From: RPRB01 sp035501615
GTDB lineage: Bacteria; Myxococcota; Myxococcia; Myxococcales; Myxococcaceae
DNA length: 64,000 nucleotides
Assembly (NCBI GenBank): GCA_035501615.1
Contig: DATJVY010000152.1
Span: 124,001-188,000, forward strand
Direction of reading: 5' to 3'
Below, piece after piece: positions 19,401-27,251 of this stretch (position 1 is its first letter; each line of letters begins with the position of its first letter). A program made the translations under genes and the position numbers. A model generated the notes under the pieces. The model saw only the letters and a program-made list of their open reading frames with translations, was not told the DNA's origin and did no database searches.

Positions 19401-21034
19401 CACGCTCCGTAGGTGGCGCTGTTGGCGATGAGGTTCGGGCAGTCTCCGTTGGAGAACGCGCCCCCGCTGTAGGAGACCGGCGTGGGCTGACCCGTGAGGT
19501 CGTTGCGATCGCTGTAGGTGACCGACGTCGCGCCCACGATGTCGCCCGGGTTGGGCTGGATCGAGTAGAGGAACTGCGGCGTCGCGAAGACGTCCTGGTA
19601 GTAGCGGTAGTTGCAGTAGGTGTCGAAGTAGCCCGTCGTGTAGAGGTACTTCGAGGCGGTGTAGTTGCAGGTGAAGGTGTACTGGTGCCAGTTGTAGATG
19701 GTCCGCTGGAACGTGCAGTAGTGCGTGTAGGTCTCGCCGGGAATCACCGTGTCGGCGACCATCATCCAGCTGCAGCGCTGGCCGAGAACGTTGCGGCAGC
19801 CGGTGTCGCTGGGCTGGCCGGGACCGGTCCCCTGCGTCGCCATCCACGACCAGTTTGGATCGCTCGAGGTCCAGTCGAACGTCGTCCCCACCGACGGGCA
19901 GCTCTGGCCATAGGTCGTCAGCTGGACCGAGACGTTGCTGCTGGTGCTGGGGAGAGGATCCCAGTTCGGCCCCGGCGAGACGCCGTTCTCGTAGAGGCTG
20001 GTGCTGGCGACGTAGGTCTTGTTCGGCCCGCTGTTCTGGACGAGCGTGCACCCCCCGTTCTGCACGCCGTTGCAGGCGAACTGTCCACCGTTGTACGGGC
20101 TGGTGAGGCCGCACACGTCGTTGAACGTCCCGCTGGTCGCGGTGATGGGCCGGGTGTAGGTCGCCGGCCCCTGGGTGAAGGTCGGGCCGACGTCCGCGCT
20201 CCAGATGGGTGGGTACGCCTGGGGCATCGTCCCGGTGAGGGTCAGGTCACAGGGCTGCACGGCGCAGGCCCCGGCGTTGTAGCCGAGGAACTGGGCCGGG
20301 CAGGAGCCCGCGACCTGGAGGAACGAGAACTGCCCGTCGATCGGGATGCGCTTCCACCACGGGTAGGCGATCCCGGCGACGGTGAGGGTGTCGGTCGGCG
20401 AGGCGCCTGCCCCGACGACGTTCACGTACTGGGGATTCGCGTTGAGGTTGCTCACCCCTTCCTTGCGGACGTTGTGCGCCCCGGGAGCATTGGCGAGCGT
20501 CGAGATGCTCACCACCGGGCTGGTCGCGCCGAGGAAGGTGGGGTCGGTCCCGGTGCCGGTCAGGTCGGTGAGGCTGTTGAAGAGCCAGGTGTTCCAGGGG
20601 CCCGGAGCGGAGGCGATGCGGTCGTACTTGCAGAAGGTCTGGAGGTTCTCCGGCTGCTTCGTCAGCTGGTAGTACTGGTTGTAGCCCGACAGCCCCATGT
20701 AGATGCGCGAGGTGAACTTGGGCAGGGTCGAGTAGAGCGCCTTCTTGCCGAGGCAGAACTTGTTCTCGCAGGGGGCGGTGGGGTTGCCCGGATCCCAGTC
20801 CTGCCCGATGGCGCTCGGATCGCCGTTGAGGTCACCCGGCCGGTACTGCATCGACTTCGAGGTATCGAAGATGATGAAGATCTTCGGCTCGTAGAAGCTC
20901 TTGATGCCTGGCACGTCGGTGATGACCGGCCCGGCGTGGGCCTGCGGGAGGCCGAGCGGTAGGGGCCCCGCGGCCATCACGAACACCAGCACCCACATCA
21001 CGCTGAACGAGAAGATCGGCTTGAGGTGACGCAT
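16400..21034 (-). CDS. pilY1: PilY1-type pilus tip adhesin
   Basis: From the ATG at 21034 the protein has 1544 residues. An N-terminal signal peptide is visible (MRHLKPIFSFSVMWVLVFVM to LPQAHA). Next comes a von Willebrand A-like region with MIDAS motif FDTSKSM and a second half around YVLLLTDGEE. A long Cys/Tyr-rich insertion lies inside the vWA region. The C-terminal third is the PilY1 beta-propeller (RRKTVYIGANDGMMHA-like segment, here KKTVYIGANDGMMHAVEDAV; LYALDITDP). PilY1 sits at the pilus tip and on the outer membrane, and in other species it controls retraction, adhesion and surface sensing. It leads the operon with fimT/gspH, pilV, pilW and pilX overlapping behind it. A TTG at 21055 would add seven residues. 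The Met at 20998 is a later option. Confidence 0.93.
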   Translation of the reverse strand: MRHLKPIFSFSVMWVLVFVMAAGPLPLGLPQAHAGPVITDVPGIKSFYEPKIFIIFDTSKSMQYRPGDLNGDPSAIGQDWDPGNPTAPCENKFCLGKKALYSTLPKFTSRIYMGLSGYNQYYQLTKQPENLQTFCKYDRIASAPGPWNTWLFNSLTDLTGTGTDPTFLGATSPVVSISTLANAPGAHNVRKEGVSNLNANPQYVNVVGAGASPTDTLTVAGIAYPWWKRIPIDGQFSFLQVAGSCPAQFLGYNAGACAVQPCDLTLTGTMPQAYPPIWSADVGPTFTQGPATYTRPITATSGTFNDVCGLTSPYNGGQFACNGVQNGGCTLVQNSGPNKTYVASTSLYENGVSPGPNWDPLPSTSSNVSVQLTTYGQSCPSVGTTFDWTSSDPNWSWMATQGTGPGQPSDTGCRNVLGQRCSWMMVADTVIPGETYTHYCTFQRTIYNWHQYTFTCNYTASKYLYTTGYFDTYCNYRYYQDVFATPQFLYSIQPNPGDIVGATSVTYSDRNDLTGQPTPVSYSGGAFSNGDCPNLIANSATYGACNNGVICKLSWVSGTVPGYPKGRYSLLPSTVTGYPWLNVNSPGLYPAADPAANLTDPLFPANPMAYSGDWLSGGGFPDQYFVDLVADYYDPTSSNPPVNPPLAHDPVSCPSCQYQFSFTPPPTVDAAGFAAVATALPPKRLSGWAQNPDGTSAVSWTPLALDNALPGQPILSMLSKYDPVANPMGLQTPEYGDLTPLTGAMKNIYDYLASTIDSDPYAACRSYYVLLLTDGEEFPVLPVTDPVGAVKNLRNLTTNAGLKVDVKTFVIGFGFAAPSPELNQMAQAGGTSVSASDPSKLDLSSNGQAYDGSDPARLLASLDATFGTILDGYFTRSKPVINVSGTEMYIGYFRLLFNGTEWQGKMDSINIDGVDLPTYTASVDDTNYTYLWRYGQAIDLQATRQLYSSLDPNSGNRIDFALSSGGWSNGNTPAQQSTLDSLISATPGVGETTIAFLANQGVIGNQPPDYGAPALFTNGVPKTSRASDIYHAIPAIVEGATNGPNWPDATEIVAYSNFGTAVAARKKTVYIGANDGMMHAVEDAVTADVPAPEAGQERWAYVPKQILGSLASMMDGHAFGVDGSVAISDVCGPEFGGGACTVAAGWRTLMVGAFGKGAGGLYALDITDPLNPLVKWEINNPLDEILSRPYAVRLGYTTGAPVIARTKPGGTPKWSVFMPGGIAPNADSLGVPWGNVFYVLDASTGLLLNDPNPARFVIPDDPADPTVNGLPARPTLYRPGDSAYVQRVFFTDLEGKVWKVDVSSTNIIDWTNQITPTSDPFFDPAASNPVCSLDLSGSPLKILDATTGVQVATGTTTLPLPKPRPTIYNRPYLALDNSTGLLNVYVGTGDSEHPNTPSPSGYDYFYGVTDVLSGCARPLFAVRFSQNEKMLSDPAFDQNVVYVTTYLPPAGAAGTCSDLGHGFLYSFDAHTGLPVKAIVDALGVSQSKIDLGVIPGGTGIPSSPMVRNGKLYVATETDPAHPRQFNVGNNPPTQIKVEGWQRVK

Positions 21035-21050
21035 CGAGGGCAACCAGGGC

Positions 21051-21066
21051 AGCAAGCTACAGGCCA
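21051..21066 (-). promoter_or_regulatory. Weak sigma-54-like site upstream of pilY1
   Basis: The minus strand reads TGGCCTGTAGCTTGCT: GG and GC are separated by the required ten bases and the TTGCT half is intact, but the -24 half has CT in place of AC. The predicted start (about 21040) is only six bases before the annotated ATG, which would leave no leader unless translation begins at the Met at 20998. It is recorded as a possibility only. Confidence 0.25.
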
Positions 21067-21137
21067 GCAGGCAGGCGTCGAACAGGCTCCTGCCGTTGCG
21101 TGGTTCCTCCTACCCAGCCCCCCCGGGGACCGTCGTC

Positions 21138-21162
21138 GCAAACTTTGCTTCGCAAACTTTGC
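21138..21162. repeat. Two tandem copies of palindrome GCAAACTTTGC upstream of pilY1
   Basis: Copies lie at 21138-21148 and 21152-21162, 14 bases centre to centre, each an inverted repeat GCAAA/TTTGC with a one-base centre. The second copy extends to CGCAAACTTTGCG and beyond. They sit between the stop of the sensor kinase gene and pilY1, about 105-130 bases before the pilY1 start. They look like a pair of operator half-sites on one face of the DNA, or alternative hairpins in the read-through transcript. There is no T-run for a terminator. Confidence 0.5.
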
Positions 21163-21171
21163 GAGGTTTCC

Positions 21172-23376
21172 CTACCCCTGGGAGCGGCGCCGGCGGTCCC
21201 GGGCGCGCGCGCGCCGGCTCTGGACCAGCCCCAGCTCCCCCGGCGTCGGCGTGCCCTCGCGGGCCGCCTCGGGCGCCCGCGAGGCCCCGGCGCTGGCCAG
21301 GGCCGGGAGCCGGACGACGAAGGTCGAGCCGTCGCCAACCCGGCTCTGCACCGAGATGCTCCCGCCGTGGTTCTTCACGATTCGCTGGCAGATGGCCAGC
21401 CCCAGCCCGGTGCCCTTCTGCTTGGTGGTGAAGAAGGGGACGAAGATGTTGGGCTGCTGCTCGGGCGGAATGCCCGGGCCGTCGTCGGCGACCTCGATCT
21501 CCACGAACTCGCCCGAGGCACGGAGGTCCGCGAACCGGTCCGGTCCCCGGGTCCGCACCCGGATGGTCCCGGGGGCAGTGCCCAGCGCCTGGATGGCGTT
21601 CTGCACCAGGTTGATGAGCACCTGCTTGAGCTGCTCCGGATCGCCCTCCACCGCGGGGAGCGACTCGCCCAGCTCCACCACCAGGGTCAGCCGGCCCGGC
21701 ACCTCGTTCTGGATCAGCCGGATGGTGCGGGCCACGACCTCGTTGATGTCCACCGTGCCGAAGCTCTGCTTCAGGGGGCGGGCGTAGTCGAGGAACTGCG
21801 TCACCACGCCGTTCAGCCGGTTCACCTCCTCGACGATGACGTCGAGGAACTCGCCCTCCTCGCCGGCCCGGGGCCGCGGCTCGAGGCACTGGGCGGCGCC
21901 CTTGATCGCCCCGAGCGGGTTCCGGATCTCGTGGGCGAGTCCGGCAGCCATCTCGCCCAGCGCAGCGAGCCGGTCGCGCTCGCGCATCCGCTCGTAGAGC
22001 TTGCTGTTCTCGACGATGGTCGCCAGGCGCTCGGCCAGCTCGAGCACCATCGCGATCTCGTCCGAGGCGAAGGCCTCGGGCACCCGCTCGTCCCAGAGGT
22101 TGAGGAAGCCCACCACGCGGTCGCCGCCCACCAGCGGAACGGTGAGGGCCGACTTCACCGCCAGCAGCGCGCTCCGGGTGTCCAGGGTGCGCTTCAGCTC
22201 CTCCCGGCTCCGGCGTCCCTCCGCGGTTCGGGTCCGCATCTCGGTGATCCGCCGCTCGAGGTTCTCCAGCAGCACCGCCTTCTGCCCGCTGGCCGCCGCC
22301 GACAGGAGGCCCCGGGCCGCCGCGGCGTCGAGGAACGCCGCGGGCTCGGGCCCGCGGAAGTTCAGCCGCCGGAACCCCGGCCGGTCCTCGGCCAGGAGGT
22401 AGACCGAGACGTGGGTCACCCGGCGGGTGTCCTCCAGCGCATCGAGGATGACCTCCGAGGCCTCCCCCGGGTCGATGACGTTGGCCAGGCGGGTGCGGAG
22501 CGCGCCGAGGGATTTCAGCAGCTCGCTGCGCTCGCGGAAGAAGATGTGCACCACCTGCGCCTCGACCTTGGCCCGGAGCGGCTCGAGCAGGATGCCGATG
22601 ACGAACGCCGCGAGGACGGTGTTGAAGAGGTAGAGCGAGGTGTTCGCCTTCACCCAGGCGGTGAGCACCAGGAAGACGAGGGCCAGCATCACCGCCAGCA
22701 CGGTCTGGCTGGCCACCTTCCCCAGCAGCTCGTGGAGGTCCATCAGCCGGAGCCGGAGCAGCGTCTGGGCGAGGAAGAAGAGGTAGAGGGTCGTGACCAC
22801 CGGCCCCAGGGTGGGGAAGGGCACCCCCAGCCCGGCGATGGCGTCCAGGGCGGTGAAGAGCAGCGCCGCCGCCGCGCCGATGGCCAGGTAGGTCAGGCGG
22901 GCTCGCTCGGTCTTCGAGTCGCTCCGCCGCACCCGTCGCACCAGGAGCGAGAGCGAGAGCAGGACGGTCCCGAAGCCCCAGACCGCCACCACCCACCGGC
23001 CCGCGGCGGACGTCGCCAGCGGCGTCACCGCCACCGCGAGGCCGAGGACGACGGAGAAGGTCGCCACCCGCCGGCTGGTGCGCCGCGCCTGGGCCTGGCC
23101 TCCGAGGAACTCGAGGAAGAAGCCGAGCGCGGCCGACGGCACCACCGCCGCGGAGAGGAGGCGCAGGCCGACCACCACCCGCACCGGCCACCCGGTGAGC
23201 CCACCGGAGAGGAACACGTTTCGGAGGAAGTCCGCCAGGTAGAAGGCGCCGGCGGTGAAGGCGAAGACCGAGTAGGCGGTCAGGACGCGGGCCCGGTTCG
23301 AGCGCAGCACCATGGACAGGCCGAGGGCCGTGGCCACGATGCAGGCGAGGAGCGCGGTCTGGGTGCGGATGTCCAT
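21172..23376 (-). CDS. Membrane histidine kinase with GAF domain (PilS/AtoS-like output)
   Basis: The 734-residue protein begins with about seven to eight membrane segments (residues 1-270), then a GAF-like region (around HVSVYLLAEDRPGFRRLNF and ALLAVKSALTVPLVGGDRVVGFLNL), then a DHp domain with HEIRNPLGAIK, the phosphorylated His near residue 482. A complete HATPase follows: LVQNAIQAL N-box, DDGPGIP G1, FFTTKQKGTGLGLAI G2. The DHp/ATPase type is that of NtrB-like kinases that feed NtrC regulators. No response regulator is adjacent. It precedes pilY1 on the same strand with 137 bases between, so it may sense the envelope for pilus regulation, but that link is only positional. The Arg-rich C-terminal tail is unusual. 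Confidence 0.9.
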   Translation of the reverse strand: MDIRTQTALLACIVATALGLSMVLRSNRARVLTAYSVFAFTAGAFYLADFLRNVFLSGGLTGWPVRVVVGLRLLSAAVVPSAALGFFLEFLGGQAQARRTSRRVATFSVVLGLAVAVTPLATSAAGRWVVAVWGFGTVLLSLSLLVRRVRRSDSKTERARLTYLAIGAAAALLFTALDAIAGLGVPFPTLGPVVTTLYLFFLAQTLLRLRLMDLHELLGKVASQTVLAVMLALVFLVLTAWVKANTSLYLFNTVLAAFVIGILLEPLRAKVEAQVVHIFFRERSELLKSLGALRTRLANVIDPGEASEVILDALEDTRRVTHVSVYLLAEDRPGFRRLNFRGPEPAAFLDAAAARGLLSAAASGQKAVLLENLERRITEMRTRTAEGRRSREELKRTLDTRSALLAVKSALTVPLVGGDRVVGFLNLWDERVPEAFASDEIAMVLELAERLATIVENSKLYERMRERDRLAALGEMAAGLAHEIRNPLGAIKGAAQCLEPRPRAGEEGEFLDVIVEEVNRLNGVVTQFLDYARPLKQSFGTVDINEVVARTIRLIQNEVPGRLTLVVELGESLPAVEGDPEQLKQVLINLVQNAIQALGTAPGTIRVRTRGPDRFADLRASGEFVEIEVADDGPGIPPEQQPNIFVPFFTTKQKGTGLGLAICQRIVKNHGGSISVQSRVGDGSTFVVRLPALASAGASRAPEAAREGTPTPGELGLVQSRRARARDRRRRSQG

Positions 23377-23419
23377 CGGCGAGCGAGCGAGCTTCCGTCG
23401 GGGAGTCTAATCGCCATGC

Positions 23420-23435
23420 CGGCCCGATGGTTGCG
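23420..23435 (+). promoter_or_regulatory. Sigma-54-like promoter of the TPR lytic transglycosylase gene
   Basis: The sequence CGGCCCGATGGTTGCG has GG and GC separated by the exact ten bases and an intact TTGC, with C for the first T and C for A in the -24 half. The inferred start would be near 23446, leaving a 37-base leader before the GTG at 23483. The same leader length is seen for the second lytic transglycosylase in this window. Confidence 0.45.
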
Positions 23436-23482
23436 CCCGGTGGTCCGACCCTTCACACTCCGGGGAGGCTCGCCCGGCCCCC

Positions 23483-25813
23483 GTGCTCCTTCCCCTCGTC
23501 GCGCTGCTCCTCGCCGCACCCCCCGCGACCTCCCCGGCCGCCGGTGAGCCTCAGCCCGGGGCGGAGCCGGGGCTGGTCCCCGAGGACGTGGCCGAGGTCT
23601 GGAACCCCGCCTTCCCACCGGCCCCCGCCGTCGTGCCCGCGCCGCCCCCCGGCCGCCGGGTCGAGCTCCGGATGCTGGACCCGGTGTTCACCGCCGGGCT
23701 CCTGCTTCCCCGCAGCGAGTTCGAGGCCGGGCACTACGAGCGCACGGTCCAGCTCCTGGCCGGAGCGCCGGGCACCCCGGAGGTCCGCTACCTCCGGGCG
23801 CTGGCGCAGCTCCGGGTCCGCCCCGGTCCGGCTCCCGCTGCCGAGATGGAAGCCCTCGCCACGGAGCTGCCGGCCATCGCCGACCGTTGCCGGCTCCAGG
23901 CCGCGCTCGCCCGGGAGGATCTGGGCGAGCTCGACGCCGCCCGCCGCCTCTTCGCCGCGGTCCCGCCGACCTCGCGCATCTACCCCGATGCCCGCTTCGG
24001 GCTCGCGCGGGTCCAGCGGCGGCAGGGGGAGCTCGTGGCCGCCGCCGAGACGCTCGAGCCCCTCGCCCGCACCGCCTCTCCGCTCTGGGGGCGGGACGTC
24101 GCGGCCGAGGCCCTGGTGACGCAGGCCGACCTCGCCCGCGCCCGCCACGACGCCGCCGCCGAGCGCGAGGCGCTGATCGCCCTGTGGAGCAACCACCCGC
24201 GCACGCCGCTGGCGGCCCAGGCCGAGCGTCGCCTCGGCAAGTCCGCCCTCACTCCCGCCGCCTCGGTGGCCCGCGCCGAGGCGCTGGTGGAGCTCCATCG
24301 CAACCGCCAGGGCCTCGACGTGCTCCGCCCCGTCCTCCCCCGCCTCCGGCTGCCCGATCCGCTCGCCTGCCGCGCGCGCCTGACCGAGGGCCGGGCGCTG
24401 CGCAAGGAGCGCCGCCACACCGAGGCCCAGGACGTGCTCGGCCCGGTGGCGCGCCAGTGCACCGACCCCGACCTCCGCGTCCGTGCGCTCTACCTCCTCG
24501 GGACGTCCCAGGCGGTGGTCGCCCCGCCCGCGGCGGTGAAGACCTTCGACGCGCTCGCGGCGGAGTTCCCCGAGAACCCGCTTGCCGACGACGCCCTGTA
24601 CACCTCCGCCGACCTGCTGGCCCAGGACGGCGACACCGAGGGGGCGCTCGCGCGGCTCCAGCGCATCGCCGAGCGCTACCCCGAGGGAGACCAGCTGGGG
24701 GAGGCGCTCTTCAAGGCCTTCTGGCTCCGGAACCGCAAGGGCGACGCGTCCGGTGCGCTCGCCGTGCTCGACGCCCTGGAGCAGGCGCGGGCCGGCGCCG
24801 AGGAGTCCTACGACGTCGAGCGGGCCCGGTACTGGAAGGGAAGGGTGCTCGACCAGCAGAAGCGCACTCCCGAGGCGCTCGGCCTCTGGGAGGGGCTGGC
24901 CCTGGACCACCCCGGCACCTACTACGGCCTTCTGGCGCGGGAGAGGCTCGCGGAGCGCGATCCGGCACGCGCCGCGCGGGTGGGCAGCCAGCTCGCCGCG
25001 CTCCCCACCGCCCTTCCGCCGACCGACTTCGACTCCGGTACTCTCCTCGACGACCCGCACTTCCAGGCGGGCGTGGAGCTGCTGCGCCTGGGCTTCAACG
25101 ACGACGCATCGTCCGAGCTGCTCGCCGCGCGCCGCACCGGCCAGCCTCCCGAGGCGCAGCGCCTGCTGGTGGAGGCCCTGGCCCGCACCGGCGACGCGCG
25201 CTCCGCCCACGGGGTGGCGCGGCTGGCACTCCGTCGGGACCTCAGCGGTCCGGTCGCCCCCGGCTCGCGCGAGCTGTGGAGCATCGCCTACCCGGATGCC
25301 TTCCGGGACCTCGTCCTTCGCTTCACCCGCAACTCCACGGTGGAGCCCGAGCTGCTCCAGGCGCTGATGCGCGAGGAGAGCGCGCTGGACCCCCGCGCGC
25401 TGTCCTGGGCCGGAGCGGTCGGCCTCACCCAGCTCATGCTTCCGACGGCACGCGAGGTGGCACGGGCCCTGAGGGTCCGCGTCCCGAGCGCGGAGCAGCT
25501 CCAGGACCCCTCCACCAACATCCAGCTGGGGGCGGCGTACCTGGGGCGGCTCCTCAAGGCGTTCGACGGGAACGTGGCCCTCGCCCTCGCGAGCTACAAC
25601 GCCGGGGAGAGCGCGGTGAACCGCTGGCGCTCCGCCCACCCCGACACCGAGCTGGATCGCTGGGTAGAGGAGATCCCCCTCCCCGAGACCCGGGGATACG
25701 TGAAGCGCGTGCTCCGCAGCTGGAACACCTACCGGCTCCTGCTCGGACGACCGCTGCCCGGGGTGGTCAGGAGCGTGTCGTCGGGCGCGCCCCGCGCGGA
25801 GCGCGAGCGATGA
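23483..25813 (+). CDS. Exported Slt-type lytic transglycosylase with TPR superhelix
   Basis: The 776-residue protein starts at GTG with a short signal peptide (LLPLVALLLAAPPATSPAA). Residues of roughly 80-600 form TPR-like helical repeats, similar to the ring of Slt70 though longer. The C-terminal SLT catalytic domain (about 615-745) has LMREESALDPRALSWAGAVG with the catalytic Glu near residue 631, then LTQLMLPTA and the ASYNAGESAVNRW motif. It cleaves the MurNAc-GlcNAc bond of peptidoglycan in the periplasm. E. coli Slt70 is about 645 residues. The stop overlaps the selA ATG as ATGA, an odd functional pairing. A sigma-54-like box precedes it. Confidence 0.92.
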   Translation: MLLPLVALLLAAPPATSPAAGEPQPGAEPGLVPEDVAEVWNPAFPPAPAVVPAPPPGRRVELRMLDPVFTAGLLLPRSEFEAGHYERTVQLLAGAPGTPEVRYLRALAQLRVRPGPAPAAEMEALATELPAIADRCRLQAALAREDLGELDAARRLFAAVPPTSRIYPDARFGLARVQRRQGELVAAAETLEPLARTASPLWGRDVAAEALVTQADLARARHDAAAEREALIALWSNHPRTPLAAQAERRLGKSALTPAASVARAEALVELHRNRQGLDVLRPVLPRLRLPDPLACRARLTEGRALRKERRHTEAQDVLGPVARQCTDPDLRVRALYLLGTSQAVVAPPAAVKTFDALAAEFPENPLADDALYTSADLLAQDGDTEGALARLQRIAERYPEGDQLGEALFKAFWLRNRKGDASGALAVLDALEQARAGAEESYDVERARYWKGRVLDQQKRTPEALGLWEGLALDHPGTYYGLLARERLAERDPARAARVGSQLAALPTALPPTDFDSGTLLDDPHFQAGVELLRLGFNDDASSELLAARRTGQPPEAQRLLVEALARTGDARSAHGVARLALRRDLSGPVAPGSRELWSIAYPDAFRDLVLRFTRNSTVEPELLQALMREESALDPRALSWAGAVGLTQLMLPTAREVARALRVRVPSAEQLQDPSTNIQLGAAYLGRLLKAFDGNVALALASYNAGESAVNRWRSAHPDTELDRWVEEIPLPETRGYVKRVLRSWNTYRLLLGRPLPGVVRSVSSGAPRAERER

Positions 25814-27201
25814 GCGAGGGTGGGCTGCCCGCGGCGACCCGGGAGCGACTCCGGGCGCTTCCCTCGGTCGAGGCGGTGCTGGTTTCCGAGGCTGGCCGGG
25901 CGGCGCTCCAGATCCATCCGCGGCCGCGGGTGGTGGAGGCGACCCGCCGGGTGCTCGGGACGCTGCGAGCCCGCATCCTCCAGGGGGAGCCGGTCACCTT
26001 CTCCTCCGATGCGCTGGGACCCGTGCTGGTCGCCCTCGGCACGCCGGGGCTGCGGCCGGTGCTCAACGCCACCGGGGTGGTGCTGCACACCAACCTCGGC
26101 CGGGCGCCGCTCGCGCCCGAGGCGCTGGCCGCCGTACAGGCCGTGGGGCGGGGCTACTCGAATCTCGAGCTCGACCTCGAGTCGGGCGAGCGGGGCTCGC
26201 GCTTCGCACCGGTCCTCGAGGCGCTCCGCACCCTCACCGGGGCGGAGGACGCCCTGGTGGTCAACAACTGCGCGGCCGCGACGCTCCTCGCCCTCACCGC
26301 GCTGGCCGAGGGCCGCGAGGTGGTGGTCTCGCGCGGGGAGCTGGTGGAGATCGGCGGCGGGTTCCGGGTCCCCGACGTCATGCGGCAGTCCCATGCCACC
26401 CTGGTCGAGGTCGGGACCACGAACCGCACCCGCCGCGCCGACTACGAGCGCGCGCTCTCCCCGGCGACGGCGCTGGTGGCGAAGGTTCACCGCTCGAACT
26501 TCGCCCTGGTGGGCTTCACCGAGGAGACGTCGGTGGAGGAGCTCGCCCGGCTCTGCCAACCCCGCGGCGTGCCGCTGTTCGTCGACGCGGGGAGCGGGCT
26601 GCTCTCCCCGCTCGACGTTCCCGGCGCCATCACCGAGCCCACGATGCGGTCCCACGTCGAGGCGGGAGCGGACCTGGTGGCCTTCTCCGGAGACAAGCTG
26701 CTCGGAGGACCGCAGGCGGGCATCGTCGTCGGCCGGGCGTTCTGGGTGGCCCGGCTCCGGGCCCACCCCCTCGCCCGGGCCCTCCGGGTGGACAAGCTCA
26801 CGGTGGCGGCGCTCGAGGCGACCCTGCGGATGGTCCAGGAGGGCCGCGGGGACCTGGTCCCCGCAAGGGCCCTGGCGCTCGCCCCGGAGACGGTGCTCCG
26901 CGCGCGGGCGGCGGCCCTGCAGCAGCTCCTCGGCGACGCCGGGGTGACCACCAGGGTCGTCCGGGTGGAGGGGCAGGTGGGTGGAGGGACGCTCCCCTTG
27001 GCCCATCCACCGTCGTGGGCCTGCGTCCTCGACGGGGACGCGGAGTTCCTGGCGACCCGGCTCCGGACCGGCGAGCCCTCCGTCCTCGGGCGGATCGAGG
27101 ACGGGAGGCTGGTGCTGGACGTGCGCTGCGTGGAGGACGCGGACCTCGGCCGGCTCTCGGCGGCGGTGGTCGTCGCACGCGAGCCGCTTCCTGGCGTGTA
27201 G
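25810..27201 (+). CDS. selA: L-seryl-tRNA(Sec) selenium transferase
   Basis: A 463-residue PLP enzyme of the SelA family, of normal length. Visible family features include the N-terminal RERLRALPSVEAVL domain, NATGVVLHTNLGRAPL, VVNNCAAATLLALTAL, the TTNRT motif and the PLP lysine in FSGDKLLGGPQAG near residue 295, matching the E. coli position. The enzyme converts Ser-tRNA(Sec) to Sec-tRNA(Sec) with selenophosphate. Its ATG overlaps the transglycosylase stop. selB, selC and selD are not in the window; selB often lies next to selA, so their place elsewhere would need checking. The presence of SelA implies the organism makes selenoproteins. Confidence 0.96.
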   Translation: MSEGGLPAATRERLRALPSVEAVLVSEAGRAALQIHPRPRVVEATRRVLGTLRARILQGEPVTFSSDALGPVLVALGTPGLRPVLNATGVVLHTNLGRAPLAPEALAAVQAVGRGYSNLELDLESGERGSRFAPVLEALRTLTGAEDALVVNNCAAATLLALTALAEGREVVVSRGELVEIGGGFRVPDVMRQSHATLVEVGTTNRTRRADYERALSPATALVAKVHRSNFALVGFTEETSVEELARLCQPRGVPLFVDAGSGLLSPLDVPGAITEPTMRSHVEAGADLVAFSGDKLLGGPQAGIVVGRAFWVARLRAHPLARALRVDKLTVAALEATLRMVQEGRGDLVPARALALAPETVLRARAAALQQLLGDAGVTTRVVRVEGQVGGGTLPLAHPPSWACVLDGDAEFLATRLRTGEPSVLGRIEDGRLVLDVRCVEDADLGRLSAAVVVAREPLPGV

Positions 27202-27251
27202 GTCGGAGCGTCCACTAGAATCCCCGGCCCGGGCGCGCGACCGCCCACAGC

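Noticed and set aside
16472..20962. A 1496-codon open frame on the plus strand opposite pilY1
   Set aside because: It mirrors the high-GC codon bias of pilY1, lacks any domain and has low-complexity Gly/Arg/Val composition.
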